DNA of 64,000 nt from assembly GCA_023381565.1 (NCBI GenBank), contig JAMCRR010000052.1:28713-92712 (forward strand). The letters run 5' to 3'. Position 1 is the first letter of the stretch. Each line of letters opens with the position of its first letter. This stretch comes from Chloroflexota bacterium. GTDB lineage: Bacteria; Chloroflexota; Anaerolineae; Anaerolineales; Anaerolineaceae. Positions 19,851-30,217 of this stretch are shown in pieces. Made by a program: the position numbers and the translations under genes. Under the pieces are notes generated by a model. That model saw only the letters and a list, made by a program, of their open reading frames with translations. It had not been told where the DNA came from and made no database searches.

Positions 19851-22649
19851 ATGGATATATGGAGCGATTATTACGGCCCAAATGCCGGCTATGTGATTGA
19901 ACTTTACGAGCGTTACCTCGATAATCCCCAATCTGTTGATGCCGTTTCACGCAGTATCTTCGATAGTTGGCAGATTCCTGAGTCGGAAAAGCATGTTCCT
20001 GATGCTAACATCCACCAGATCGTCGCTGCTGTGAATTACATTCAAGCAATACGCAGCTACGGCCATTTGAGCGCCCGGCTCGATCCCCTCGGCCACACCC
20101 CTCCGGGGGACCCTTCTCTGGATTTAGCGACATACAACCTGACAGAATCCGATCTGCTAAGCCTGCCGGCTTCCATCGTATCAAGCCCCGTCGCATCGAA
20201 AGCATCCAATGCACTGGAGGCCATACGTGACCTGCGTGCGGTGTATTGCCAGAGCGTCGGGTATGACTACGGGCATATCCACATCACAGAAGAAAGAGAT
20301 TGGCTGAGGGAAACGGCTGAAAGCGGCTGTTTTTGCCCTCCAAACGATCCGGTTGACCCATTGAGCCTGCTCGATCGTCTCACCCAGGTTGAGACATTTG
20401 AGCAGTTCCTGCACCGCATCTTCCCCGGCAAAACGCGTTTCTCCATCGAAGGCCTGGATATGCTCATCCCGATGCTGGATGAAGTCATCGGATCAGCTGT
20501 CGACGGTGGGATCTGCACCATCTTGATCGGGATGGCGCATCGCGGCAGGTTAAACGTTCTGGCGCACGTCTTGGAAAAATCCTACACCCAGATCCTGGCG
20601 GAATTCCGTGATGCCACCCATTACCCCAACAGCCTGGACCAGCTTGGCTGGACCGGAGATATTAACTATCATAAAGGCGCTCGCCGGGCTCTTCAGGAAG
20701 GTAAAGAAATCAAGCTGATCATCACGATGCCGCCCAACCCCAGCCACCTGGAGTACGTGAACCCTGTGATCGAAGGGATGGCCCGAGCCTCTGACAGCAA
20801 TGTGCAAAAACCCGGCGCTCCTGAAATCTATCCCATGGCTGCCCTGCCAATTCTGATCCATGGCGATGCTGCCTTTCCGGGGGAAGGCATTGCCGCTGAA
20901 ACTCTCAATTTTAGCCGTCTACCCGGTTACACGACCGGGGGAACGATTCACATTATCGCCAACAATCAGTTAGGATACACCACCCCGCCTCAACAGGGGC
21001 GCAGCACGCTGTACGCCAGTGACCTGGCCAAAGGGTTCGAGATCCCCATCATTCACGTCAATGCCGATGATCCCCTGGCTTGTATCGAGGCTGCGCGCAC
21101 GGCGTTTGCCTACCGCAATCGCTTCGGGAAAGATTTTCTTATCGACCTGGTCGGTTACCGTCGCTATGGTCACAACGAAGGTGATGAACCAGGCTTCACG
21201 CAGCCCTTGATGTATACTGAGATCGATGCTCATCCCTCGGTCAGGAAAATCTGGGCAGATAGGCTCATCCAACAAGAGTTGATCGCTCCCGAAGAACCAG
21301 ATGCGAAGCAAAATGCAGCCATGCGTAAGCTGCAGCAAACCCTGGAGCAGCTGAAATCGGACCAGGAAACTAAACCTCCTGCTCAGGTCAAACTCGGCGC
21401 CAAGGCCATGGAATCCACCTCTACCGGGGTTGCCTTGCCACTCCTCGAAGCATACAACCAATCCCTGCGCAGTTTCACCCAGGGATTCACGATCAACCGG
21501 AAATTAGAACGCTCGGTCCAGCGCCGCTTGAAGATCTTCGAGGACCCCGACCAGCCTTCGATCGATTGGTCAACTGCCGAGGAGCTTGCCTTGGCCTCAA
21601 TCCTGGCGGACGGTGTACCCATCCGCATGACCGGTCAAGACGTCGAACGCGGCACATTCAGCCAGCGCCACGCCGTCTTTCATGATCCAGAAACCGGCTT
21701 GACCTACACCCCTTTGCAATCATTTGAGCAATCAAAAGCGGCTTTTGAAATCCAGAACAGCCCCCTCTCAGAGAGCGCCGCTTTGGGTTTCGAATACGGC
21801 TACAGCATTATTGCTCCTTTCCGCCTGGTGATCTGGGAAGCTCAATATGGTGACTTCGTCAATGGGGCTCAGACAATGATCGATGAGTTTATCTCCTCGG
21901 CAAAAGCCAAATGGGAGTTGAATCCTTCGCTGGTGTTGCTTTTACCCCATGGTTATGAAGGACAAGGGCCCGATCATTCCAGTGCCAGGCCAGAACGATT
22001 TCTGAGTGTGGCAACCGCTCACACCCTCAGAGTTGCCAACCCCACGACAGCGGCGCAATATTTTCATTTACTCCGCCTGCAAGTAGCACTCTTAAAGAGG
22101 GAGCCCCTCCCCCTGATCGTATTTACCCCCAAGAGCCTCCTGCGTAATCCTTTCGTGGCTTCGTCTCCCCGCGAGTTATCGGATAGCAGATGGATGCCCG
22201 TCCTGGACGATCCCGGGATACAGGAGGCCGAGGCCATCCGGCGAGTGCTCTTTTGTACCGGTAAAATCGGCGTCGAGCTGCTAACCCATGAGCTCCGCAA
22301 ACAACATGGGGAGGTCGCAGTGGTTCGGGTGGAGCAGCTGGTTCCTTTTCCGGATCGGCAGATAAAAACTCTTCTGGAGCGCTACCCCGGAATGAGAGAG
22401 GTATTTTGGGTTCAAGAAGAACCCGAAAATATGGGCGCGTGGAACTACATTCATGAAAAACTCGCTCAATTGATGCCTGTAAAATTGCCATTAGGCTATG
22501 CTGGTCGTCCGGAAAGCTCTAGCCCATCAGAGGGTTCGCATACCTGGCATGAAGCCAACCAGCAGGCCATTATCAACCAGGCTTACAACGGGAAGAACCT
22601 GGCCTTGGAAACAACCGGGGTCACCAGAGGGGTAAAGAATGTCAACTAA
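19851..22649 (+). CDS. sucA: 2-oxoglutarate dehydrogenase E1 component
   Basis: 932 residues. The N-terminal lipoyl-docking-type segment ([24 protein letters not shown]) is the OdhA/SucA start. The thiamine-diphosphate core has [11 protein letters not shown], the ThDP motif GDAAFPGEG...IHIIANNQ, and the C-terminal transketolase-like domain with [12 protein letters not shown]. It decarboxylates 2-oxoglutarate and passes the succinyl group to the E2 lipoyl arm. The sucB start lies 11 bases inside its 3' end, so the two are coupled. No E3 gene is adjacent, so lipoamide dehydrogenase must be encoded elsewhere. Confidence 0.95.
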   Translation: MDIWSDYYGPNAGYVIELYERYLDNPQSVDAVSRSIFDSWQIPESEKHVPDANIHQIVAAVNYIQAIRSYGHLSARLDPLGHTPPGDPSLDLATYNLTESDLLSLPASIVSSPVASKASNALEAIRDLRAVYCQSVGYDYGHIHITEERDWLRETAESGCFCPPNDPVDPLSLLDRLTQVETFEQFLHRIFPGKTRFSIEGLDMLIPMLDEVIGSAVDGGICTILIGMAHRGRLNVLAHVLEKSYTQILAEFRDATHYPNSLDQLGWTGDINYHKGARRALQEGKEIKLIITMPPNPSHLEYVNPVIEGMARASDSNVQKPGAPEIYPMAALPILIHGDAAFPGEGIAAETLNFSRLPGYTTGGTIHIIANNQLGYTTPPQQGRSTLYASDLAKGFEIPIIHVNADDPLACIEAARTAFAYRNRFGKDFLIDLVGYRRYGHNEGDEPGFTQPLMYTEIDAHPSVRKIWADRLIQQELIAPEEPDAKQNAAMRKLQQTLEQLKSDQETKPPAQVKLGAKAMESTSTGVALPLLEAYNQSLRSFTQGFTINRKLERSVQRRLKIFEDPDQPSIDWSTAEELALASILADGVPIRMTGQDVERGTFSQRHAVFHDPETGLTYTPLQSFEQSKAAFEIQNSPLSESAALGFEYGYSIIAPFRLVIWEAQYGDFVNGAQTMIDEFISSAKAKWELNPSLVLLLPHGYEGQGPDHSSARPERFLSVATAHTLRVANPTTAAQYFHLLRLQVALLKREPLPLIVFTPKSLLRNPFVASSPRELSDSRWMPVLDDPGIQEAEAIRRVLFCTGKIGVELLTHELRKQHGEVAVVRVEQLVPFPDRQIKTLLERYPGMREVFWVQEEPENMGAWNYIHEKLAQLMPVKLPLGYAGRPESSSPSEGSHTWHEANQQAIINQAYNGKNLALETTGVTRGVKNVN

Positions 22650-23952
22650 AATTGTTGTTCCAAGTTTGGGCGAATCAATTATCGAAGCTACCGTTAGCAA
22701 GTGGTACAAAAAAGAAGGTGATCGCGTCAACGTCGGAGACCCCCTTCTGGAGCTGGAAACCGACAAAGTGAATTTGGACGTTGGCGCTGAAAAGAGCGGC
22801 GTAATAGCGCAAATCCAGAAAAAAGAAGGCGAAGACGTCAAAGTAGGGGATGTCCTTGGTGTGATCGATGAGACTGATCAGGGCCGGCCTTCAACCGAGG
22901 CGGTTAAGCCGGAAACCCTCAAAGAAGAAGCTGCTGGTGCGTCGTCTCCTTCGGGAAATGCGTCTCGGTCGAGGATGAGAGTCGAGACTGCACCCACCTC
23001 CATTACGGAAGCTCCCGCTGACGCTCTGGGCTTAGCTGAAGGAAAGAAGGATTCCGAGCGGGTAACCCCCGTCGCCCGCCGTATGGCGCAGGAACATGGG
23101 GTTGACGCTACCCAAGTGCCACCTGCTAAACCCGGAGCACGGGTGACCAAGCAGGATATCGAGCAATACCTGCAGCAGCAAGGACAGGCTGCCTCCGCTC
23201 TATCCGAGATGCCAGCCGTAACCCCAATTTCAGTCTCTGGCAAGCTCGCTGAGGAGCGCGAAGAAAGGGTCTTGATGTCGCGGCGGCGCAGGACGATCGC
23301 CCAACGCCTGGTTGAGGCTCAGCAAACGGCAGCCATGCTGACAACGTTCAATGAAATTGAGATGAGCGCAGTCGTGAAAATCCGCCGGCAGTGGAAGACT
23401 GAGTTTAACGAAAAATATGGCGTCAATCTCGGCATCGTTTCGTTCTTCGTCAAAGCCGTAATCGCTGCTTTGCGTGATTTCCCCATGGTGAACGCAGAGC
23501 TGCGGGGAGAAGAGATCATCTATAAACATTATTACGACATCGGCGTTGCCGTCGGAGCGGCAGAGGGTTTGGTGGTGCCGGTGCTGCGTGATGCTGATCG
23601 AATGTCTTTCGCCGAAATCGAGCGACAAATCCGCCAGTTTGTAAAAAAGACAGAGGACGGAACGCTGAGCCTGGAAGACCTGCGCGGCGGCACTTTTACG
23701 ATCACCAACGGCGGGGTATTTGGCTCCCTTTTGAGCACGCCTATCTTGAATCCACCTCAGGTGGGGATTTTAGGGCTTCACAAGATCGAAGACCGTCCGA
23801 TAGCTATCAATAACCAGGTAGAAATTCGCCCCATGATGTACGTCGCCTTATCCTACGATCACCGACTGGTGGATGGGCGCGAGGCTGTTCAATTCCTGGT
23901 GAAAGTTAAAGAGGGAATTGAAAACCCTGAACTCTTGCTCTTAGAAAGTTGA
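22639..23952 (+). CDS. sucB: Dihydrolipoyllysine succinyltransferase (2-oxoglutarate dehydrogenase E2)
   Basis: 437 residues with standard E2 layout. The single lipoyl domain has Lys43 in [10 protein letters not shown] flexible Ala/Ser/Glu linker (~77-130) follows, then the peripheral subunit-binding domain (~137-175, [15 protein letters not shown]...[10 protein letters not shown]). The catalytic domain has an R-R-R-x-x-I-A-x-R-L start and the active-site block [12 protein letters not shown] near the C-terminus. It forms the core of the complex that makes succinyl-CoA. The AGAGGGG site inside the sucA end supports this start. Pairing with an OdhA-type E1 makes the succinyl rather than acetyl substrate likely. 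Confidence 0.95.
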   Translation: MSTKIVVPSLGESIIEATVSKWYKKEGDRVNVGDPLLELETDKVNLDVGAEKSGVIAQIQKKEGEDVKVGDVLGVIDETDQGRPSTEAVKPETLKEEAAGASSPSGNASRSRMRVETAPTSITEAPADALGLAEGKKDSERVTPVARRMAQEHGVDATQVPPAKPGARVTKQDIEQYLQQQGQAASALSEMPAVTPISVSGKLAEEREERVLMSRRRRTIAQRLVEAQQTAAMLTTFNEIEMSAVVKIRRQWKTEFNEKYGVNLGIVSFFVKAVIAALRDFPMVNAELRGEEIIYKHYYDIGVAVGAAEGLVVPVLRDADRMSFAEIERQIRQFVKKTEDGTLSLEDLRGGTFTITNGGVFGSLLSTPILNPPQVGILGLHKIEDRPIAINNQVEIRPMMYVALSYDHRLVDGREAVQFLVKVKEGIENPELLLLES

Positions 23953-24120
23953 TCTCCCTTAAATACACACAACCAGCTACCCGACCAGCTATAATAAGGC
24001 TAGAATTTATTGCACACCTTTATCAACGGAACCAAATCGCTTTCTAAGTCGTCATTATATGGGTGAGGTTTTCACGGATTGACCTAACCATCTTAATAAT
24101 TCTTTCAGAAAGGTCGGGAA

Positions 24121-25065
24121 ATGAAACGCAGAACCATTCCCCTGCTCAGCCTTGCACTTCTCCTTGCCGGTTGTGCTCTCCCGATGCAACCCGTCGTAAC
24201 GCCTACCAGCACCACCTCCACCGGCCAAATTCAAACCCAGGTCAGCTATATGTTGACCCAGTTGCCTACCGAGACGGCGCCCATATCAATAACACCTGCC
24301 GCACCTACCATGGTCATCCCAGCGCCAACGTTTACCCCGGTTGTCGCGCCTACGACTGCACCGGTTGTCACAATTACAGAGACACCCACTATCCAGCCGG
24401 TGAATTCGCCCACACCCGCCCCCACTCTGGCCCCCTCCGCCACCCCGATTAGCACTGCTACACCTGCCGTAACCTCCCCGGCAACTGATCCCAGGCTAAA
24501 ACTCGGCGTCCCGACCTGGGAGGATAAATTCGCCAATGGAAATAACTGGGATTTAAGCGAAGGTGAGCACACCAATGCCTCGCTCGAGTCTGGTGGGATG
24601 CAGCTGACCGGTTTAACCCCCCTCGACGGCTGGCGGATCACCTGGCCCGAAATACAGAATTTCTACCTCGAAGCGACTATTAAACCCGGAACATGCAGCG
24701 GTACCGACCGTTACGGACTGATTTTTAGAGTTCCGGACCTGAAAACGGCCAATCAGGGTTACCTGTTTGGATTGACATGCGATGGGCATTATTCGCTGCG
24801 CAAATGGGACGGCAAGAATATGACCGAGCTGATCACCTGGCAAACCAGTGCGGCGATCCATTCAGGTTCAAACCAGACGAACCGGTTAGGGATTCTCGCC
24901 GTAGGCAATCACCTTTCGCTTTATGTTAACGGAGTCTTCCTCAATGACACAACCAATAATGCCTATGCGCAAGGTGGCTTTGGTTTCTTTGTCGGCGCCA
25001 ATAAAACCCCTGACTTCTCCATCCTGATCTCAGACGTCGCCTATTGGGAAAACCCGAACCTGTAA
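24121..25065 (+). CDS. Lipoprotein with Thr/Pro linker and jelly-roll-like C-terminal domain
   Basis: 314 residues. The signal peptide ends in the lipobox LLAGC with Cys18. A long Thr/Pro/Ala-rich linker (~25-120) follows, then a ~190-residue globular domain. It begins DPRLKLGVPTWEDKF and contains CSGTDRYGLIFRVPD and YLFGLTCDGHYSLRKWDG, resembling concanavalin/laminin-G or DUF1080 type beta sandwiches. It is anchored outside the membrane and may bind sugars or wall material. The gene at 30218 is a clear paralogue with the same layout. Possible -10 TATAAT at 23990. The GTPase gene starts three bases after its stop. Confidence 0.75.
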   Translation: MKRRTIPLLSLALLLAGCALPMQPVVTPTSTTSTGQIQTQVSYMLTQLPTETAPISITPAAPTMVIPAPTFTPVVAPTTAPVVTITETPTIQPVNSPTPAPTLAPSATPISTATPAVTSPATDPRLKLGVPTWEDKFANGNNWDLSEGEHTNASLESGGMQLTGLTPLDGWRITWPEIQNFYLEATIKPGTCSGTDRYGLIFRVPDLKTANQGYLFGLTCDGHYSLRKWDGKNMTELITWQTSAAIHSGSNQTNRLGILAVGNHLSLYVNGVFLNDTTNNAYAQGGFGFFVGANKTPDFSILISDVAYWENPNL

Positions 25066-25068
25066 AAG

Positions 25069-26355
25069 ATGCCTACTTTTCGTGACCTCCTTGACAGCCT
25101 CCCCTCCGATACGCAGGAAATGCTGCGTACGGTCTGGGAGTCTCTGCCCTCCACCGAGCGAGAAATCCTGCAATCGATGTTCAAAGGATTCCCCAACGAA
25201 GCCAACTTGATGCGCTTGCTGATCAATCTTGCCCAGGTGCAATTTAAATACGCCTTTGGGAAGAAACAAAAAGTCGCCATTATCGGTCCGGCAAATGTGG
25301 GGAAATCCACCCTGTACAACCACTTGATCCGCCTCAAAACTGATCGGGCTGAAGTCAGCCCCTTGCCAGGAACTACCCGGGCAAACCAGACTGCGGACGC
25401 CGGTCTTTTCTCCGTCGTCGATACGCCCGGGGCAGACGCTGTGGGAGAAGTGGGAGAGCGTGAAAAAGAGCAGGCCATGTCTGCCGCGCAAGAAGCAGAC
25501 TTCCTAATAATCCTGTTTGATGCCATCCAGGGGGTCAAACGTACCGAGCACGACTTGTTTGAAGAACTGAAGACTCTCGAAAAGCCGTATATCGTGGTCC
25601 TGAATAAGATTGACCTGGTTGGTAAGGATAGTAAAAAAGTGGCGGGCCATGTCGCTGAAAACCTGCAACTAAAACCGGAGCAGGTCATTTCAATTTCGGC
25701 TAAAGAAGACCGGAACACCGATAAAGTCCTCATGGCAGTCGCTTTGACAGAGCCCTCCATCGTCGCGTCCCTGGGAAGAGCCTTGCCCGCCTACCGCTGG
25801 CAGCTTTCCTGGAGGGTGATTGTTAGCGCGGCGTCGATCTCGGCGGTTATTGCACTCACACCCCTGCCCTTCATCGACTTCATTCCCCTGATCACCACGC
25901 AATCGGTGATGGTTTTAGGCATTGCCCGGATCTATTCCTACAACATCACCCTGGCGCGTGCTCGCGAGTTGGCAATCACATTTGGCCTGGGTTTCGTTGG
26001 GCGCACGCTTTTTCAAGAGCTCAGCAAGTTTGGGGGCATCCCAGGGTGGGTATTATCAGCTGCGATTGCCTCTTCGACGACCGTCGTCATGGGTTATGCC
26101 GCGGCCGCCTGGTTTGAAAAAGGAGAGAAGCTCTCTGGCGAGACCCTGCGCTCCATGACTCGTAATCTGACCACAGCTCTCCTGGCTTCTTTGCGCGATT
26201 TGGGTAAAAATGTGCCGAACAAAGAAACCCTGCAGCAGCGGATCTCCGAATCGCTTTCGAAGACTTCCCTTTCCAAATCGCCTGCCTTGCCTGATGTGCC
26301 CCCTGAAGAACCTCCGCCGGGAGAAAGTCAAACCGCCGAAGACACCCATGGTTGA
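25069..26355 (+). CDS. Era/Der-type GTPase with C-terminal DUF697 domain
   Basis: 428 residues. A helical N-terminal ~60 residues precedes the G domain, with P-loop GPANVGKST (73-81), G3 DTPG (in VVDTPGADAVGEVGERE) and G4 NKID. The C-terminal part (~240-385) is hydrophobic and Ala/Gly-rich (ALTPLPFIDFIPLITTQSVMVLGIARIYSYN), which matches DUF697. A Pro-rich tail ends the protein. DUF697 GTPases associate with membranes; their role is poorly defined. It lies three bases behind the lipoprotein gene, with only a weak ribosome site of its own, so coupled translation is likely. Confidence 0.82.
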   Translation: MPTFRDLLDSLPSDTQEMLRTVWESLPSTEREILQSMFKGFPNEANLMRLLINLAQVQFKYAFGKKQKVAIIGPANVGKSTLYNHLIRLKTDRAEVSPLPGTTRANQTADAGLFSVVDTPGADAVGEVGEREKEQAMSAAQEADFLIILFDAIQGVKRTEHDLFEELKTLEKPYIVVLNKIDLVGKDSKKVAGHVAENLQLKPEQVISISAKEDRNTDKVLMAVALTEPSIVASLGRALPAYRWQLSWRVIVSAASISAVIALTPLPFIDFIPLITTQSVMVLGIARIYSYNITLARARELAITFGLGFVGRTLFQELSKFGGIPGWVLSAAIASSTTVVMGYAAAAWFEKGEKLSGETLRSMTRNLTTALLASLRDLGKNVPNKETLQQRISESLSKTSLSKSPALPDVPPEEPPPGESQTAEDTHG

Positions 26356-26370
26356 TCGGCGCCATTCAAT

Positions 26371-26398
26371 TTGAATCAAAAATAAATTTGAGTATAAT
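26371..26398 (+). promoter_or_regulatory. Sigma-70 type promoter of the FAD oxidoreductase gene
   Basis: TTGAAT at 26371-26376, 16-base spacer, TATAAT at 26393-26398. The predicted start near 26405 gives a leader of about 70 bases before the ATG at 26475. Confidence 0.65.
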
Positions 26399-26474
26399 TA
26401 TCTGAGAGGTAAAGGCAATATGGGGGATTCTCGAGGTCATTTTTCATATATAGTAGTTCGCCAAGGAGGTGGTT

Positions 26475-27650
26475 ATGCCTCACTATAAATATTTGATTAT
26501 CGGCGGCGGGATGACCGCAGATGCGGCAGTCCGGGGTGTAAGAAAAATCGATCCAGAGGGCACCATCGGGTTAATCAGCAAAGAATCGCAACCGCCTTAT
26601 AACCGGCCGCCCCTCTCCAAAGCATTATGGAAGGGGAAACCTGTCGATACGATCTGGCGCGGGACTTCAAATCTGAATGTTGAGCTGCACCTCAGGCAGT
26701 CGGCGGAGCAGATCAATCCATTGGAAAAGATGGTTATTGACAGGGAAGGGACGAGGTATGTTTATGATAAATTGCTCCTGGCTACCGGCGGCAAACCTCG
26801 CCGGCTGCCTTTCGGAGAGGATCACATCCTGTACTATCGCACGTTCGATGATTATCGGCGTCTACGGGATTTGACCGAAAAATACAACCGTTTTGCCGTC
26901 ATTGGAGGTGGGTTTATCGGTTCAGAAATCGCCGCAGCCCTGCGTATGAATGGGAAGGACGTGGTCATGCTCTTTCCAGAAGATGGGATCTGCAGCCGAA
27001 ATTTCCCGAAAGATTTATCCGCATATGTTAGTGAATATTACCGCCAGAAAGGGGTCCGGGTAATGGCGAATGTGATGATCACCGGGGTAGATGCGAGCGA
27101 TCACCACCTATCCTTGATTACCAGAGCTGGCGAAAAGATAGACGCCGATTCGGTGATCGCCGGTGTAGGCATCCAACCCAATACCGAATTGGCTGAGGGA
27201 GCGGGTATTAAAGTGGATAATGGTATCCTGGTGAACGAGTTCTTGCAGACCAACCTGCCGGATATTTACGCGGCGGGCGATGTCGCATCTTTCTACAACC
27301 CTTACCTCGGCACGCGCATGCGCGTCGAACACGAAGATAATGCCAACACGATGGGTGAAACCGCAGGCAAAAACCTGGCCGGAGAGCATATCCCCTATAA
27401 CCACCTGCCGTATTTTTATTCCGACCTGTTCGAACTGGGATACGAAGCTGTTGGCGAATTAGACCCCCGCTTAGAGATCGTATCCGATTGGGAGGAGCCC
27501 TTCCAGAAAGGTGTTGTCTATTTCTTGAAAGACGCCAAGGTTCGCGGCGTGCTCCTGTGGAATGTCTGGGGAAAGGTCAACGCGGCTCGCGATCTGATTG
27601 CTTCCCCCGGTCCATTTCGAAGTGACGAGCTGATCGGGCGGATTTCATGA
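26475..27650 (+). CDS. FAD-dependent NAD(P)H oxidoreductase (ferredoxin reductase/AIF-like)
   Basis: 391 residues from the ATG at 26475, preceded by AAGGAGG; the in-frame GTG at 26469 lies within that site and is rejected. It has two Rossmann folds: FAD site LIIGGGMTADAAVRGVR (~6-22) and NAD(P)H site FAVIGGGFIGSEIAAALRMNG (~140-160). The FAD-closing AAGDVASF is at ~268. The pattern PYNRPPLSKALW is typical of rubredoxin/ferredoxin reductases and apoptosis-inducing-factor-like enzymes. The C-terminal domain resembles the reductase clamp. The electron acceptor is unknown. The DUF488 gene follows 18 bases later, probably in the same transcript. Confidence 0.85.
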   Translation: MPHYKYLIIGGGMTADAAVRGVRKIDPEGTIGLISKESQPPYNRPPLSKALWKGKPVDTIWRGTSNLNVELHLRQSAEQINPLEKMVIDREGTRYVYDKLLLATGGKPRRLPFGEDHILYYRTFDDYRRLRDLTEKYNRFAVIGGGFIGSEIAAALRMNGKDVVMLFPEDGICSRNFPKDLSAYVSEYYRQKGVRVMANVMITGVDASDHHLSLITRAGEKIDADSVIAGVGIQPNTELAEGAGIKVDNGILVNEFLQTNLPDIYAAGDVASFYNPYLGTRMRVEHEDNANTMGETAGKNLAGEHIPYNHLPYFYSDLFELGYEAVGELDPRLEIVSDWEEPFQKGVVYFLKDAKVRGVLLWNVWGKVNAARDLIASPGPFRSDELIGRIS

Positions 27651-27668
27651 TCGGGAGGATATTCCGTT

Positions 27669-28199
27669 GTGGCGCAAAGCATTTTGACGATCGGGCATTC
27701 CACGCGCAGCATCGATGAGTTTATCAACACCCTCAAGGCTCACGATATTGCCGAAGTAATTGATGTTCGTACGGTACCGCGATCACGGCGAAACCCTCAA
27801 TTCAATCGCGAAACCCTGCCGGGTTCGCTAAAAGCCGTTGGCATAGACTATACCCATTTGCCAGAATTGGGTGGATTCCGTCCGGTACAACCCGAATCAC
27901 CAAATTCGGGTTGGAAGAACCCTTCTTTTCGTGGTTTTGCAGATTATATGCGCAGCGCTGATTTCGAATCCGGAATCCAAAAATTAGTCACCCTGGCAGA
28001 GGGAAACCACACAGCCATCATGTGCGCCGAGGCAGTTCCCTGGCGCTGCCATCGCTCCCTGATTGCGGACGCTTTAATCATCCGGGGGATCCAGGTGGAG
28101 CATATCCTCAGCCAGGCGCGCGCTCAACCACATAAGCTAACACCCTGGGCAGAGGTCACCCCGTCCGGGTTAATCTATCCTGCGAATATAGAGACCTAG
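27669..28199 (+). CDS. DUF488 family protein
   Basis: 176 residues with a GTG start after GGGAGGA. It shows the family pattern LTIGHSTRSIDEFINTLKAHDIAEVIDVRTVPRSRRNPQFN at the start, a central YTHLPELGG, and MCAEAVPWRCHRSLIAD near the C-terminus with two conserved cysteines. Function of the family is uncharacterised. Its stop overlaps the stop of the convergent alpha-oxoamine synthase gene by four bases, so no terminator separates the two. Confidence 0.85.
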   Translation: MAQSILTIGHSTRSIDEFINTLKAHDIAEVIDVRTVPRSRRNPQFNRETLPGSLKAVGIDYTHLPELGGFRPVQPESPNSGWKNPSFRGFADYMRSADFESGIQKLVTLAEGNHTAIMCAEAVPWRCHRSLIADALIIRGIQVEHILSQARAQPHKLTPWAEVTPSGLIYPANIET

Positions 28200-29374
28200 A
28201 TCAACCCGACTTGCTTCCCCACCTGCTCGAAGACATTCAAAACTTGATTTAACTGGTCGTGGGTATGGGTTGCCATGTAGCTGGTGCGCAAGAGCTGTCT
28301 TCCTGGAGCAACCGCCGGGGAGATCACCGGATTAACAAAAACCCCTGCATCGAATAGCAGCTTCCAGGTCAGGAAAGTGCGCTGGTCATCGCCAATGATG
28401 ATGGGGATTACCGGCGTCACAGAGTTGCCGGTATTAAATCCAAGCTGTTTAAACCCGCGGCGCATCAACTCGGCATTCTCGTTGACCTTTTGCGCCCATT
28501 CCGGCTCATCGCGCATGATACGCAATGCTGCCAGGGCTGCGGCCGCGTTGGCAGGCGGCAGGCTGGCACTGAAAATGAGCGCCCGAGCGTGATGTTTGAC
28601 GTAATGAATGACATCATCGTCCCCGGCGATAAATCCTCCCAGGGAGGCAAAAGATTTGCTGAAAGTGGACATGATTAAGTCCACATCCTGAGTGATGCCG
28701 AAATGCGCTGCAGTCCCCCTCCCGCCACCCAGGACGCCCATTGCATGGGCGTCGTCGACCATCAACCTGGCCCCATACTGCTTGGCCAGGCGCGCAATAT
28801 CGGGCAAGGGTGCAATATCTCCCTCCATGCTGAACAACCCGTCAACGACGATCAGTTTTCCCTTATCTGCAGGCAGATCTTTCAGAACTCGTTCAAGGTG
28901 TTCCATGTCATTGTGGCGGAAGCGCTGGATATTCCCCCCGCTAAGAAAAGCGCCGTCCACGATGCTGGCATGGTCGTCTTTATCGAGGATCACGTAATCG
29001 CCACGCGTCACCAAAGCACTGATCGTTCCCAGGTTTACCTGCATACCGGTAGAAAAGGTTAGCGCGGCAGGTTTGCCCACCCATTCAGCCAGCTCGCGCT
29101 CAAGCGTCTCATGCATCTCCAATGTGCCATTCAAAAACCTTGATCCTGTGCAAGAGGTCCCAAAACGAGCAATGGCTTGCTGGGCAGCTTCGCGTACTTT
29201 GGGGTGGCAAGTTAATCCCAAATAATTATTCGACCCACACATAATCAAGCGGCGTCCCTGAAATACTACCTCTGTCCCTTCATTTTCTGATAAAGGAATG
29301 AAAAAAGGGTACGTTCCGGCTGCAATTGCTTCTCTGGCATCTGTCCATTTGAAGCATTTTTCAAAAATGTCCAT
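28196..29374 (-). CDS. Alpha-oxoamine synthase family enzyme (Kbl/BioF/serine palmitoyltransferase-like)
   Basis: 392 residues from the ATG at 29374, chosen for the AAGGAAA just upstream; six extra residues are possible. PLP-dependent fold type I: CGSNNYLGLTCHPKV (47-60), HASIVDGAFLSGG, VDDAHAMGVLGGGRG (207-219) and Schiff-base Lys240 in STFSKSFASLGGF. The family condenses an amino acid with an acyl-CoA and loses CO2. Candidates are glycine C-acetyltransferase (Kbl), 8-amino-7-oxononanoate synthase and serine palmitoyltransferase. No biotin or sphingolipid genes are adjacent. A threonine dehydrogenase gene at 61748 makes the Kbl role possible but not proven. Confidence 0.85.
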   Translation of the reverse strand: MDIFEKCFKWTDAREAIAAGTYPFFIPLSENEGTEVVFQGRRLIMCGSNNYLGLTCHPKVREAAQQAIARFGTSCTGSRFLNGTLEMHETLERELAEWVGKPAALTFSTGMQVNLGTISALVTRGDYVILDKDDHASIVDGAFLSGGNIQRFRHNDMEHLERVLKDLPADKGKLIVVDGLFSMEGDIAPLPDIARLAKQYGARLMVDDAHAMGVLGGGRGTAAHFGITQDVDLIMSTFSKSFASLGGFIAGDDDVIHYVKHHARALIFSASLPPANAAAALAALRIMRDEPEWAQKVNENAELMRRGFKQLGFNTGNSVTPVIPIIIGDDQRTFLTWKLLFDAGVFVNPVISPAVAPGRQLLRTSYMATHTHDQLNQVLNVFEQVGKQVGLI

Positions 29375-29514
29375 GATGGTTTCCTTCCCCATACATAAAT
29401 TAAGTGATGGGTCGCCACTTCAAACAACCCATATGTTGAAGGGAGTGCCCCCCAAATGAGACCTGTGGCACCTTGTAATAATGTAATTCTGGAACAAAAC
29501 CCTCTGCCCCCTAA

Positions 29515-30087
29515 TTATAAACTATAGATCAGGGTTTTGACCTGCCGAATTTCCTGCTTAGTTAGTACTCGCCATTCACCGGGCAATAAACCTGCCAGCT
29601 CGATGGATCCAATCGCCACCCGAACCAGGCGCAACGTAGGCAGCCCTACGGCTGCCGTCAGATGCCGAATTTCTCTTTTCTTTCCTTCGAACAAAATTAT
29701 CTTCAGCCAGGATACCGGGCCGTGAGGTGTGATGGGTTTAGGACGAGGAGGCAGCTCGGGTTCGACTACCCGTTTCACTTGAGCTACCCTAGAGGTATAT
29801 TTTCCCAGGTCAATCCCCTGGCGGAGGCGTTCTAACGCGGTCTCCGTCACCTCCCCCTCGATCTGCACCAGGTAAGTCTTCGGGTGATGGTATCTCGGGT
29901 CGGTCAAGCGGTGGATCAATTCCCCATCATTCGTTAACAAAAGTAATCCTTCACTGTCTATATCCAGACGCCCTGCAGCATAGATGCCTTCCACTGGAAC
30001 GAAATCTTTGAGAGTCGGCCTTCCTCCCCGATCAGTGAAAGTGGAAAGTACTCCATAAGGTTTGTTGAAGATCAAGTACTGGCTCAC
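29515..30087 (-). CDS. Pseudouridine synthase, RluE/RsuA family
   Basis: 190 residues, short because there is no N-terminal S4 domain, as in RluE. The start YLIFNKPYGVLSTFTD and the catalytic block AAGRLDIDSEGLLLLTNDGEL (Asp42) define the RsuA/RluB/E/F family. KKREIRHLTAAVGLPTLRLVRVAIG is the conserved C-terminal motif. It isomerises a uridine in rRNA; the RluE-like sequence and length suggest a 23S rRNA position, but the target cannot be read from sequence. It diverges from the lipoprotein gene at 30218 and has its own spacer upstream of the alpha-oxoamine synthase gene. Confidence 0.87.
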   Translation of the reverse strand: MSQYLIFNKPYGVLSTFTDRGGRPTLKDFVPVEGIYAAGRLDIDSEGLLLLTNDGELIHRLTDPRYHHPKTYLVQIEGEVTETALERLRQGIDLGKYTSRVAQVKRVVEPELPPRPKPITPHGPVSWLKIILFEGKKREIRHLTAAVGLPTLRLVRVAIGSIELAGLLPGEWRVLTKQEIRQVKTLIYSL

Positions 30088-30217
30088 AAGAGAAAGTATA
30101 CCGGAAGAATATGATAAAATGATCTCACCCAGCGTGGAAAGTTGCTGTAACCGGAACGGTGACCCATCTCCGGAATAATATAATGACCGTCCAGATCGAA
30201 AGGAGATCTCGCCGGAT

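Noticed and set aside
23962..24003. Possible sigma-54 site near AAGGCTAGAATTTATTGCAC upstream of the first lipoprotein
   Set aside because: GG and GC are two bases too far apart and TGGCA is missing; the TATAAT at 23990 is a better promoter element.
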